64,000 nucleotides of DNA from Sphingomonas cavernae. Lineage in GTDB: Bacteria > Pseudomonadota > Alphaproteobacteria > Sphingomonadales > Sphingomonadaceae. Made by a program: the position numbers and the translations under genes. The notes below the pieces were generated by a model. It worked only from the letters and a program-made list of their open reading frames with translations. It did not search any database and was not told the DNA's origin. Position 1 is the stretch's first letter. Each line of letters opens with the position of its first letter. Location of the stretch: assembly GCF_003590775.1 (NCBI RefSeq), contig NZ_QYUM01000003.1, positions 994,501 through 1,058,500 on the forward strand. Reading direction: 5' to 3'. This document shows positions 8,638 through 16,104 of the stretch, in pieces.

Positions 8638-8758
8638 GTCGATCCTCTCCTGGCGGCTTCGCCCAATTCAGGAACGCGCGACGTGCGCCATGGTGCCATC
8701 CTCGCTCATTTGACGGGATTCACGTTGCATTCTTTTCATTTGCGGCTGTTTCACGAAC

Positions 8759-8789
8759 ATGACATTCAATTGTCATAAAACTGAAACAC
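8759..8789 (+). promoter_or_regulatory. Palindrome and Pho-box-like site before the TPR gene
   Basis: ATGACA (8759-8764) and TGTCAT (8771-8776) form a perfect inverted repeat with a 6-base spacer. The same stretch continues as TTGTCATAAAACTGAAAC (8770-8787), which partly matches the PhoB-box plan of CTGTCAT repeats separated by four A/T bases: the first half-site matches 6 of 7, the second only 4 of 7. It lies ~40-70 bp upstream of the TPR start and may also serve the divergent DoxX genes. Regulation by phosphate is a suggestion only. Confidence 0.35.
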
Positions 8790-8827
8790 AGTCGTCACTG
8801 AAGCGACACAGACGGGAGTTTGGAGAG

Positions 8828-9187
8828 ATGATGAAGAATGTCGCAGCCGGCTTCTCCGTGGTCGTTCTTCTGGCGCTTTCGGGCGCGGCGAATGCCGCTG
8901 GCGAGCCCAATCGCTATGGCTTCGATCAGATCGCAGCAAAGGATCTGAAGGCAGCGGAAACGCGGCTTGATGCGCAGCGCGCCAAGGAGCCCAATGAGCC
9001 CTCGGTGCTGCTCAATCTCGCCTATGTCTATAAGAAAACCGGACGTGCAACCGAAGCCGTGACGCTGTATAATGAGGTACTGGCCCAGCCCGATGTGCTG
9101 ATGGCGCTGGGCGACGGCCGACCCGCGTCGAGCCATGCCATCGCGCTAAAAGCGATGGACCGGCCCAATGGATACGCCGCACGCTAA
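8828..9187 (+). CDS. Secreted tetratricopeptide-repeat protein
   Basis: 119 residues. Start 8828 was chosen because a GGGAG/GGAGAG site lies just upstream and the first ~24 residues then form a clean signal peptide (MMKNVAAGFSVVVLLALSG, cleavage likely after ANA). The mature part holds one clear TPR hairpin: AKEPNEPSVLLNLAYVYKKT followed by GRATEAVTLYNEVLAQ. It should be a small periplasmic protein-interaction module; partners are unknown. A candidate regulatory palindrome lies upstream and a strong hairpin follows the stop. Confidence 0.75.
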   Translation: MMKNVAAGFSVVVLLALSGAANAAGEPNRYGFDQIAAKDLKAAETRLDAQRAKEPNEPSVLLNLAYVYKKTGRATEAVTLYNEVLAQPDVLMALGDGRPASSHAIALKAMDRPNGYAAR

Positions 9188-9207
9188 TAGCGTATTCAGG
9201 GAGGGGA

Positions 9208-9265
9208 GGGCGGTACCCCGGGTTCCGGTCTGTTAGCTCCGGGCCGTAGCCACCGGGGTACGCCC
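9208..9265. other. Long GC-rich stem-loop after the TPR gene
   Basis: GGGCGGTACCCCGG (9208-9221) pairs with CCGGGGTACGCCC (9253-9265), leaving one bulged G and a 31-base loop with a possible inner CCGG pairing. There is no T-run. It may end or stabilise the TPR transcript, or be a small structured RNA; the sequence alone does not decide. The rest of 9188-9336 shows nothing recognisable. Confidence 0.45.
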
Positions 9266-9336
9266 GACATCCCGTCTTTATGATCGTGTTTTGGCGCGCT
9301 GCACGTGGGTGATACCGGCAGACGCGCTGAACGCAA

Positions 9337-9891
9337 TTACAGCCGGGGCAACGTCACGCCGCGCTGGCCCATATATTTCCCCGCGCGGTCGGCATAGCTG
9401 GTCTCGCAGGGCTCATTGCCCTTGAGGAACAGGAACTGGCACGCGCCCTCATTGGCGTAGATCTTCGCGGGCAGCGGCGTGGTGTTTGAGAATTCGAGCG
9501 TCACATGCCCTTCCCAGCCGGGCTCCAGCGGCGTGACGTTCACGATGATTCCGCAGCGCGCATAGGTTGATTTGCCAAGGCAGATGACGAGCACGTCGCG
9601 CGGCACGCGGAAGTATTCGACGGTGCGCGCGAGCGCGAACGAGTTGGGCGGGATGATGCAGACGTCGGTCTTGCGATCGACAAAGCTGTTCGCCGCGAAA
9701 TCCTTGGGATCGACAACCGCTGAATCGACATTGGTGAAGATCTTGAATTCGTCAGCAACACGCGCGTCATAGCCATAGGAACTGAGGCCATAGCTGATGC
9801 AGCCGTCACGGCGCTGGCTTTCGACAAAGGGCTCGATCATGCCCGTCGCCTGCGCCTGTTCGCGGATCCACTTGTCGGAAAGGATGGACAT
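9337..9891 (-). CDS. dcd: dCTP deaminase
   Basis: 184 residues, normal length for Dcd, which converts dCTP to dUTP in the cytoplasm on the route to dTTP. Diagnostic stretches are LSDKWIREQ at the N-terminus, [33 protein letters not shown], and the active-site region [19 protein letters not shown] with the catalytic glutamate. The C-terminal [14 protein letters not shown] is typical of the trimeric enzyme. The start MSILSDKW at 9891 was chosen; a longer frame upstream runs through the cdd stop. It follows cdd with a 19-bp gap, giving a pyrimidine salvage/dNTP pair. Confidence 0.96.
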   Translation of the reverse strand: MSILSDKWIREQAQATGMIEPFVESQRRDGCISYGLSSYGYDARVADEFKIFTNVDSAVVDPKDFAANSFVDRKTDVCIIPPNSFALARTVEYFRVPRDVLVICLGKSTYARCGIIVNVTPLEPGWEGHVTLEFSNTTPLPAKIYANEGACQFLFLKGNEPCETSYADRAGKYMGQRGVTLPRL

Positions 9892-9910
9892 TTTTGCTCC
9901 GTCAGTGGGG

Positions 9911-10357
9911 TTAGTCGACGCCGAGATCGGCGGGGCCGAAGGCGTGGGGGAGGAGGTCCGAAAGCCGGTGCGTTTCCAGGGCATGACCGTCGGCCGACGA
10001 ACAATGGACGAGAATGTCGCGTCCGCCAAGTTGCACCGCCTCGTTGAGGATCTGGCGGCAACGGCCGCAGGGGCGAACCGCGTCGCCGCCGGTGATGGCG
10101 CCGTTCGCGCCGAGCATGCCGCCGATAACGCCGATCTCGGTCACGTGTCTCAGCTTGCCTTCGCTGTTTGCCTTGGCAAGCGCCACGGTCTCGGCGCACA
10201 GCGACAGGCCATAGCTTGCATTTTCGAAATTGGCGCCAGTCACCAATGTGCCGTCATCGAGCAAGAGGGCCGCGCCGACACCGAATTTCGAATAGGGCGC
10301 GTGCGCGAATGATGCAGCGGCGCGCGCGGCGTCGATAAGTTTTTCCCTATTGGTCAT
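9911..10357 (-). CDS. cdd: Cytidine deaminase
   Basis: 148 residues, of the short tetrameric class. The zinc site is complete: [14 protein letters not shown] supplies the first cysteine and the catalytic glutamate, and PCGRCRQIL the other two cysteines. The substrate loop [26 protein letters not shown] is also typical. It deaminates cytidine and deoxycytidine to uridine and deoxyuridine. The start at 10357 overlaps the stop of the GH25-like gene (ATGA), so the two are translationally coupled. An in-frame upstream Met would lie inside that gene. Confidence 0.95.
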   Translation of the reverse strand: MTNREKLIDAARAAASFAHAPYSKFGVGAALLLDDGTLVTGANFENASYGLSLCAETVALAKANSEGKLRHVTEIGVIGGMLGANGAITGGDAVRPCGRCRQILNEAVQLGGRDILVHCSSADGHALETHRLSDLLPHAFGPADLGVD

Positions 10358-11043
10358 TCGCGCACCACATTCCATTCGACGGGCCCTTCGACGCCGTCGA
10401 TACGACGGAAATCGGATGCGCGCCACATCACCCACGGCGAATCTTCCTGATCAGGAGCGATGAAATTGCGCGCGCGCCATTGCGTCCGCTGGATCACGGC
10501 TCCAATCGCATATGCGTCTTCGAAGTCGTCCTCGACGCGCAGAATGGCGTGCTTGCCGCTATGCGCCTCGATCATGCCGACCAGCGTGGCGACCTGTTTC
10601 TGCACATGCGCCTGCGACGGACGCATCGCGCAGTTTTCCTCGAATTGCAGCACAATGGCAGGCGGAAGCGCCTTAGCTTCGCGTGGCACCGTCGCGATGA
10701 ACGCGGTGGCCTGCTCGGCGGCGTCGCGGCACAGATTGTAGCCGTGCCAGGCTCCCCGACGGAGCTCTGCAGAACGGCTCTCCGCCCAGTTCGTTTCGAA
10801 CATGGGGTCGCGCTGCGCGCCAGCGGTCGCCTGAACATAGGCGATGTCGGCACCCTCGGCCTTGAGCGTCGGCCAATGGATGGCTCCCTGCGCCGCCGAG
10901 ACACTGACTCCCTGGATAGGAAATTGCTCAGTTTCCGGATGCCAGCCGCGCGCATAGCCCCAGGCCGCCCCGGCCAGCCCGCACAGCGCAAGCACAGTCG
11001 CGCTCAGCAGCGCGAGCTGCCTCTTCACCGTCCTTCGCCCCAT
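10354..11043 (-). CDS. GH25 (lysozyme-fold) -like exported protein, catalytic acids missing
   Basis: 229 residues: an N-terminal membrane anchor or signal segment (LALLSATVLALCGLAGAAWG, ~residues 10-29), then a glycoside hydrolase 25 fold recognisable by IQGVSVSAAQGAIHWPTLKA, AYVQATAG, FETNWAES and RRGAWHGYNLC. The catalytic positions are changed: the usual GIDVS aspartate is Ser (GVSVS), and the usual D-L-E motif reads V-L-Q in PPAIVLQFEENC. It is therefore probably a non-hydrolytic wall-binding relative of lysozyme. It overlaps cdd by 4 bp (ATGA) and lies 10 bp after the UPF0262 gene, all on one strand. The degenerate reading comes from manual alignment to the family pattern. Confidence 0.75.
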   Translation of the reverse strand: MGRRTVKRQLALLSATVLALCGLAGAAWGYARGWHPETEQFPIQGVSVSAAQGAIHWPTLKAEGADIAYVQATAGAQRDPMFETNWAESRSAELRRGAWHGYNLCRDAAEQATAFIATVPREAKALPPAIVLQFEENCAMRPSQAHVQKQVATLVGMIEAHSGKHAILRVEDDFEDAYAIGAVIQRTQWRARNFIAPDQEDSPWVMWRASDFRRIDGVEGPVEWNVVRE

Positions 11044-11053
11044 GTCCCCCGTC

Positions 11054-11536
11054 TTACCCCTTGATGTGCAATACGCAGATCAGCGTGAAGAGCCGCCGCG
11101 CGGTGTCGAAATCCAGGTCGATCTTCCCCTCGAGCCGCTCGACCAGCAGCGACGCGGCGTCATTGTGAATGGCGCGCCGGGCCATGTCCACCGTCTCGAT
11201 CTGCTGCGGCGTTGACTGGCGGATTGCCTGAAAATAGCTGTCACAGATCGCGAAATAGTCCTTTATCGGCCGCCGGAAGCGTCCGAGCCCAAGGATGATC
11301 GATTCCAGCGGCGCCTTGTCTGCGCGGCCGATGTCGATGGCGAGCCTGCCCTCCTCGACGCGCAGCCTGATCGCATAAGGCCCCGCGTAGCCGTCCGCGT
11401 GCTCGCGCTGCGGCGCGAAGTGGTTGCCCTCCAATATGTCAAAGATGGCGATCCGGCGTTCCTGCTCCACATCGGCGCTGCGCCAGATGATCGTCGCCTG
11501 GTCCAGCTCGATATCGATGATGCGCGGGTCCGCCAT
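11054..11536 (-). CDS. UPF0262 family protein
   Basis: 160 residues, soluble. It matches the alphaproteobacterial UPF0262 pattern: RIIDIELDQATI, EQERRIAIFDILEGNHF, GPYAIRLRVEEGRLAIDI, LGLGRFRRPIKDYFAICDSY and DMARRAIHNDAASLLVERLE, ending in a helix with LFTLICVLHIKG. Its molecular function is unknown. It is the first gene of the leftward UPF0262-GH25-cdd-dcd group and diverges from dnaB over a 162-bp space with DnaA boxes. Conserved placement near replication or nucleotide genes hints at a link, but nothing in the sequence proves it. Confidence 0.88.
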   Translation of the reverse strand: MADPRIIDIELDQATIIWRSADVEQERRIAIFDILEGNHFAPQREHADGYAGPYAIRLRVEEGRLAIDIGRADKAPLESIILGLGRFRRPIKDYFAICDSYFQAIRQSTPQQIETVDMARRAIHNDAASLLVERLEGKIDLDFDTARRLFTLICVLHIKG

Positions 11537-11607
11537 TGCTACGGCCTGTATCCGGGAAGCGTGCGCGCCTCAACTGCTTCGCCACGGCCGCAATCCTGTG
11601 CTATTGG

Positions 11608-11627
11608 TTATCCACAGTTTTTCCACA
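11608..11627 (+). promoter_or_regulatory. Two tandem DnaA boxes upstream of dnaB
   Basis: TTATCCACA at 11608-11616 is the exact strong DnaA-box sequence, and TTTTCCACA at 11619-11627 fits the TTWTNCACA consensus. They are direct repeats 11 bp apart, on nearly the same helix face, 72-91 bp before the dnaB start in the UPF0262/dnaB intergenic region. DnaA could regulate dnaB or the divergent gene. Only two boxes were seen, so this is not evidence of an origin by itself. Confidence 0.7.
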
Positions 11628-11698
11628 GGCGTCGGGGCTAAACATACACAAGTTGCTCCGGGTTGAGCCCGGTCCCCGTGTGCGCGAGAAGCAGAGCC

Positions 11699-13210
11699 AT
11701 GGCCGATCCGATCCGACTCATTACCGCCAGTGATGGCGAGCAGCCCGAACTCCCCCAGAATATCGAGGCGGAGGCGGCGCTTCTTGGCGCGATGATGCTC
11801 GACAATCGCGTCGCCGAAGACGTCATGCAGAAGCTGCGCTCCGAGCATTTCTACGAGCCCGTTCACGGTCGCATCTACGACGCGATCCTGAAGCTGGTGA
11901 CCAAGAACATGATCGCGAGCCCCGTCACGCTACGGCCCATGTTCGAGGGCGACGAAGCGATGAAGGATCTGGGCGGGCCCGCCTATCTCGCCCGCCTGAC
12001 AGGCAGCGGCGCCGCGCTCATCGCCGCGCGCGACTTTGCCGAGCAGATCTACGAGCTTGCGATGCTCCGCGCGCTGATCGGGGTGGGGCGCGAGCTCGTC
12101 ACCAAGGCGATGGACACTTCGGACGAGGTCAATCCGAAGAAGCAGATCGAGGACGCCGAGGTTGCGCTCTACCGCGTCGCCGAAGAGGGCGGCGAGACGG
12201 GCTCGGTCAAGAGCTTCCTGCAGGCCAGCCGCGTCGCAGTTGAAATGGCGGAAAAGGCGCTCAATGCCGGGGGCGGGCTGTCCGGCGTCACGACCGGGCT
12301 GACCACGCTCAACTCACGCATCGGTGGCCTTCACCACTCCGATTTGATCATCCTCGCCGGACGTCCCGGCATGGGCAAGACTTCGCTCGCGACCAATATC
12401 GCCTTCAATGCAGCGAGCCGCTGGCAGCGCGACATGGAAGACGGCATCGATCCCAAGAAGAGCGTCGGCGCGAAGGTCGCCTTTTTCAGCCTCGAAATGG
12501 CGGCCGACCAGCTCGCGACGCGTATCCTGTCGGAACAGTCGGGAATCAGCGGCGAAAGCCTCCGCATGGGCAAGATCAGCCAGCAGGATTTCCGTAATCT
12601 CGCCCGCGCATCAGGCGAGCTTGAGAATCTGCCGCTCTATATCGATGACACGCCGGGCCTCACCATCGCCGCGCTGCGCACGCGTGCGCGCCGGTTGAAG
12701 CGCCGCCACGATATCGGCTTCATCGTCATCGACTATCTCCAGCTCCTCCAGGGTTCGGGCAAGTCGAGCGACGGCAACCGCGTACAGGAAATCTCGGAGA
12801 TCAGCCGGGGCCTCAAGACATTGGCGAAGGAACTCAACGTTCCCGTGATCGCGCTCTCGCAGCTCAGCCGTGCGGTTGAATCGCGCGAGGACAAGCGCCC
12901 GCAGCTTTCCGACCTTCGTGAATCGGGCTCGATCGAGCAGGACGCGGACATGGTGTGGTTCGTCTACCGCGAGGATTATTACCACTCGTTCAAGAAGCCG
13001 TCCGAGCCCAATGCCAACTCGACCGCCCAGGAACATGACGCCTGGAACGCCTGGCTTCAGGAGGATTTCAAGATCAGCGGTCTTGCCCAGCTCATCATCG
13101 CCAAGCAGCGCCACGGCGCCACGGGTTCGATCAAGATGCGCTTCGACGCCAAGATCACGCGCTTCGGCGATTATATCGACGATAACCGCTTGCCCGAGCA
13201 GTATAACTAG
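11699..13210 (+). CDS. dnaB: Replicative DNA helicase DnaB
   Basis: 503 residues. The N-terminal primase-interacting domain (~1-110: LPQNIEAEAALLGAMMLDN) and linker are followed by the RecA-like core with Walker A GRPGMGKTSLA (~221), Walker B FIVIDYLQLLQG (~341), and the DnaB motif LSQLSRAVESREDKRPQLSD followed by RESGSIEQDAD. The hexamer unwinds DNA 5'-3' ahead of the replisome. The core has an expanded segment near residues 235-260 (EDGIDPKKSVGAKVAF) and another around SFKKPSEPNANSTAQEHDAW. Start 11699 (MADPIRL) follows GAGAAGCAGAG; an upstream in-frame Met at 11663 is less likely. Its promoter probably contains DnaA boxes. Confidence 0.97.
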   Translation: MADPIRLITASDGEQPELPQNIEAEAALLGAMMLDNRVAEDVMQKLRSEHFYEPVHGRIYDAILKLVTKNMIASPVTLRPMFEGDEAMKDLGGPAYLARLTGSGAALIAARDFAEQIYELAMLRALIGVGRELVTKAMDTSDEVNPKKQIEDAEVALYRVAEEGGETGSVKSFLQASRVAVEMAEKALNAGGGLSGVTTGLTTLNSRIGGLHHSDLIILAGRPGMGKTSLATNIAFNAASRWQRDMEDGIDPKKSVGAKVAFFSLEMAADQLATRILSEQSGISGESLRMGKISQQDFRNLARASGELENLPLYIDDTPGLTIAALRTRARRLKRRHDIGFIVIDYLQLLQGSGKSSDGNRVQEISEISRGLKTLAKELNVPVIALSQLSRAVESREDKRPQLSDLRESGSIEQDADMVWFVYREDYYHSFKKPSEPNANSTAQEHDAWNAWLQEDFKISGLAQLIIAKQRHGATGSIKMRFDAKITRFGDYIDDNRLPEQYN

Positions 13211-13240
13211 CGGCGCCGCGGGCTAAATTTGATCATATCC

Positions 13241-13323
13241 GTGCTCCGGGCTTTGACCCGGAGCCTATCGTCGAAGCGACGGTGTGCCTGCCGACATGGG
13301 CTCCTGCCTTCGCAGGAGCACTG
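13241..13323. repeat. REP-like palindromic pair (family E)
   Basis: Two hairpins, GTGCTCCGGGCTTTGACCCG (from 13241) and CTCCTGCCTTCGCAGGAGCA (to 13321), lie between the converging dnaB and coiled-coil genes. The same pair in the opposite order occurs at 36781-36867. It probably also acts as a bidirectional terminator. Confidence 0.8.
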
Positions 13324-13346
13324 ATGCTAGTTTAACGTACGGGACT

Positions 13347-15653
13347 TTAGCTTCGCAGTCGCTCGATTGCCTGGGCCAGCGCGACGTAGAGCTTGCCCAT
13401 GTCGGAGGACAGGATCGTAACGCCCAGCGGTGATCCGTCGCGCGTGGCCAATATGTTGCGCAGCATCGCCTCGAAATCGTGGATGTAGCGGTTTACCTGC
13501 TCGCGGAATTCGACGTCTTCGTCATAGTGACGCGCGATCTCGCGGACCTCGCCCGCGTCGAGCAGCCTGACCGCACGCCGGGTGAACACGCCGCGATCGC
13601 CCTTGAGATAGGCCGCCCAAGCGGTGTCGGTGACGTCGTTGGAGAGGATCTTGGCGACATCGATCGCGGTCGAGTTCAGCGATTCGATCAGCAGCGCGAC
13701 CTTTCTCGACAAGGTGTCGCGATTGGCCTCTTCGGCTTCTGTCCGTGCCTGTTCGATCCGCGCTTCCACATTGGATGTGGTGTCGGCGATCGTGAGCATC
13801 TGGCTCATCAAACGCTCGGACGCCTTGTTCGCGGCCTCCATCGCGCGCGCGGCGGCCGCGGCGATCTCGGCCATCTGCGCCTCAACCTTCGCGGTGATCG
13901 TCTCGCGCATCGCTTCCTCGCTCGCGCGGCCGAGCGCGGCGCTCGTTTCAGGCACGATCGACGCAAGCGTCTCGCGTGCGCGTTCGGACGCCTGAACCGC
14001 GGTCTCGCGCACGCGAACGAGCGACTCGACGAGCTGAGGGCCAGCCGATTCGGCGAAACGGGTAGCCTCGTCACCCGCGAACCCGATCGCCTTGCCGAGC
14101 TCCTCGACCGATTTCTGCTTGTCCGCGATCTGGCGGTCCATGTCGGCGACCAGCTTGTCGATCGCCTTGCGTTGCTTGACGAGCACCGTTTCCGCTTCGG
14201 TCAGACGATTGTACGCGCTCAGCGTTGTCATCTCGAGCTTCTCGGCCTCGGGGACGACCGAGATGAGCAGCGTCTTGCTGGCGCTGACCTTGGTATCGAG
14301 CCGATCGAGCGCGCCGGGCAGCGTCTCGTCGAGCTCGCGCGCGTTGGCGTCGAGCGCGGTCAGCAGCGACTCGGATTTCTGGATCAGCGTGTCGGCGACC
14401 GATCCGCCGCGCCGCAATACCTCGGTCATCCGTTCGGCATGACCCTGAAGATGACTGATCGCATCCGACAGCCTGCCCGTACGCTCGCTTCCAGTCTCGT
14501 CGAGGCTGACGAGACGCTGCTCGGCCTCGGCAAATGCGGTCTGCAGCGTCGTCACCATCTCGCGCGACACCGCCTCGTGCGTTGCGAGCAACTGTCCGAG
14601 CTGCTCGATCTTCGTGTTGATGTCGGTGACGCGTGTGGTCAGCGCGCGTGCGGCTTCCTCGCCCGTCTGCCCGAGCGCGGCGTGCGATTGCTCGACCATC
14701 GCGAGCATCGCGGCGCTCTGCGCTTCCATGCCCTTGCGTGCCTCGTCGACCGCGTCGGCCGCGCGCGACAGTGCGGCGTCGACCGAATCGGTCATCTGTC
14801 CTGCTGCTAATTCGAGCCGCGCGCCCGCTGCATCGCTGGTGCTCTCCATCCGCGCGAGGTGCGCCGCAAGCCGCTGCGCCGCGCCACCCGCGACCTCGTC
14901 GGCCTCACGCCCGCGTAGCGTGAGCGACGAAAGCTGCGCTTCGAGAGCGCCGGCATTCTCGTGCGCCTTGAGGCCAGCCTCGCGAAGATCCTCGGCCATG
15001 CGCCGCGTCTGGACCTGCGCCTTGGGAAGGTCGGCGAGCAATACGGTCATGTCAGCGCGCGCCGCGGTCGCCGCGGTCTTGAGAGCATTGGCCTGGCGAC
15101 CGAGCGATTCGACCTCGCCATGCATCGCGTCGCTGACGACCTTCATGCGCGCCGCGGCTTCCTCGCCGATGCCCATGAGCTGCTGCGACTGCTGGGCGAG
15201 CAACTCCCGGTTCTCGTCGATCCGCTGGGTGACCGAGCGAAGCACTGATTCGACCCACTGCGATTCCGACCTGAGCGTGGCGGCGGTGGCGGCGAAGCGC
15301 CGCGCCTCGCGCTGGCTCGTGCGCATGAGCAGGAGATAGACGACCCCGATCAGCGCGAGCGGGGCGCTGAGACTCGCGACGAGCGCGGCAATATCGGCAG
15401 GCGCGGGGAGGCGCCCGCCGAGCGTTTGCCAGAACATCCACAGCGCGAAGCTGGTCCAGCCAAGCGCCAGCACGAGGCAGAATGCGGCGACGGCGCGATC
15501 GCGTCCCGGTGAAAACTCTTCGACCTCCTCGGGATACCACACGGCCTCAGCGACCTGTGCTTCAGCCTCCGGTGACAGCTCGTCGCTGCCAGCTTCAGCC
15601 CCGGTTCCCGTCGCTCTGCGCCGGATGTCGATGATCCGTGATCCCCCTGTCAT
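13347..15653 (-). CDS. Membrane-anchored long coiled-coil protein of unknown function
   Basis: 768 residues. The acidic N-terminus (~1-50) is followed by two hydrophobic segments (AVAAFCLVLALGWTSFALWM and the SLSAPLALIGVVYLLLM region, ~54-109). Next comes a very long alanine/glutamate-rich helical region (~110-650) with heptad character, and a conserved-looking C-terminal block (~655-768: FTRRAVRLLDAGEVREIARHYDEDVEFREQ ...GSPLGVTILSSDMGKLYVAL). The helical part resembles chemoreceptor or apolipoprotein-like stalks, but no methyl-accepting tip is present. It could be a structural or polarity scaffold at the inner membrane; that is inference. It converges with dnaB and diverges from the Hpt-like gene. 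Confidence 0.72.
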   Translation of the reverse strand: MTGGSRIIDIRRRATGTGAEAGSDELSPEAEAQVAEAVWYPEEVEEFSPGRDRAVAAFCLVLALGWTSFALWMFWQTLGGRLPAPADIAALVASLSAPLALIGVVYLLLMRTSQREARRFAATAATLRSESQWVESVLRSVTQRIDENRELLAQQSQQLMGIGEEAAARMKVVSDAMHGEVESLGRQANALKTAATAARADMTVLLADLPKAQVQTRRMAEDLREAGLKAHENAGALEAQLSSLTLRGREADEVAGGAAQRLAAHLARMESTSDAAGARLELAAGQMTDSVDAALSRAADAVDEARKGMEAQSAAMLAMVEQSHAALGQTGEEAARALTTRVTDINTKIEQLGQLLATHEAVSREMVTTLQTAFAEAEQRLVSLDETGSERTGRLSDAISHLQGHAERMTEVLRRGGSVADTLIQKSESLLTALDANARELDETLPGALDRLDTKVSASKTLLISVVPEAEKLEMTTLSAYNRLTEAETVLVKQRKAIDKLVADMDRQIADKQKSVEELGKAIGFAGDEATRFAESAGPQLVESLVRVRETAVQASERARETLASIVPETSAALGRASEEAMRETITAKVEAQMAEIAAAAARAMEAANKASERLMSQMLTIADTTSNVEARIEQARTEAEEANRDTLSRKVALLIESLNSTAIDVAKILSNDVTDTAWAAYLKGDRGVFTRRAVRLLDAGEVREIARHYDEDVEFREQVNRYIHDFEAMLRNILATRDGSPLGVTILSSDMGKLYVALAQAIERLRS

Positions 15654-15735
15654 GGTGTATGTTTATCATGAATTCGCGGCCAAGGAACACTTCGTGGAAA
15701 CCGCTCTTTAAGGCTCATCGGATATATCGCACGGA

Positions 15736-16035
15736 ATGGCATATGATCCTGGAGCATTGGATACGGCGCTTGCTGCCGCGGTTGGTAACGATCCGTCGCT
15801 CATCGCGGAGTTGCGGCGCGCATTTCTGGAGAGCGCGGAGCGGCAGCGAGACCTTTTGTCGCGCGCGCGCTGCGACGCCAACTGGCGCGCGGCGGCGTGG
15901 CGCCTGAAGGGGATCGCGGCAAGCTTTGGTGCGGTCCGCCTCATGGACGCCGCCGAGCAGGCATCCTGCTCGGTGCCCGGCGATCCCGCCGTATTCCGTC
16001 GCATTGACGCTGCGCTGGCCTCTTTCGACTGCTGA
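15736..16035 (+). CDS. Hpt-like helical protein lacking the phosphoacceptor histidine
   Basis: 99 residues. The pattern AAWRLKGIAASFGAVRLMDAAEQA (residues ~53-76) copies the Hpt core A-H-x-L-K-G-x-A-x-x-x-G-A, but tryptophan (TGG codon) stands where the phosphorylated histidine belongs. The preceding helix (IAELRRAFLESAERQRDLL) also fits an Hpt bundle. It would therefore bind rather than accept phosphate. It is divergent from the coiled-coil gene and is followed after 69 bp by the nucleotidyltransferase-like gene. The start at 15736 has only a weak ribosome-binding site. Confidence 0.65.
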   Translation: MAYDPGALDTALAAAVGNDPSLIAELRRAFLESAERQRDLLSRARCDANWRAAAWRLKGIAASFGAVRLMDAAEQASCSVPGDPAVFRRIDAALASFDC

Positions 16036-16104
16036 ACCCCCCTTTGCACAGGGGCGCGGAAAGCCTATCGACCTTCAAGGATTTTTGGGGGTTGAGGGAC
16101 GTAC

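Noticed and set aside
11537-11698. The UPF0262/dnaB intergenic region as a chromosomal origin
   Set aside because: Only two DnaA boxes and no extended A/T-rich unwinding region are visible; a regulatory role is simpler.
13479-14810. 443-residue plus-strand frame antisense to the coiled-coil protein gene
   Set aside because: The minus-strand frame has membrane helices and heptads; the plus-strand frame is Arg/Leu/Asp-rich and has no domain.
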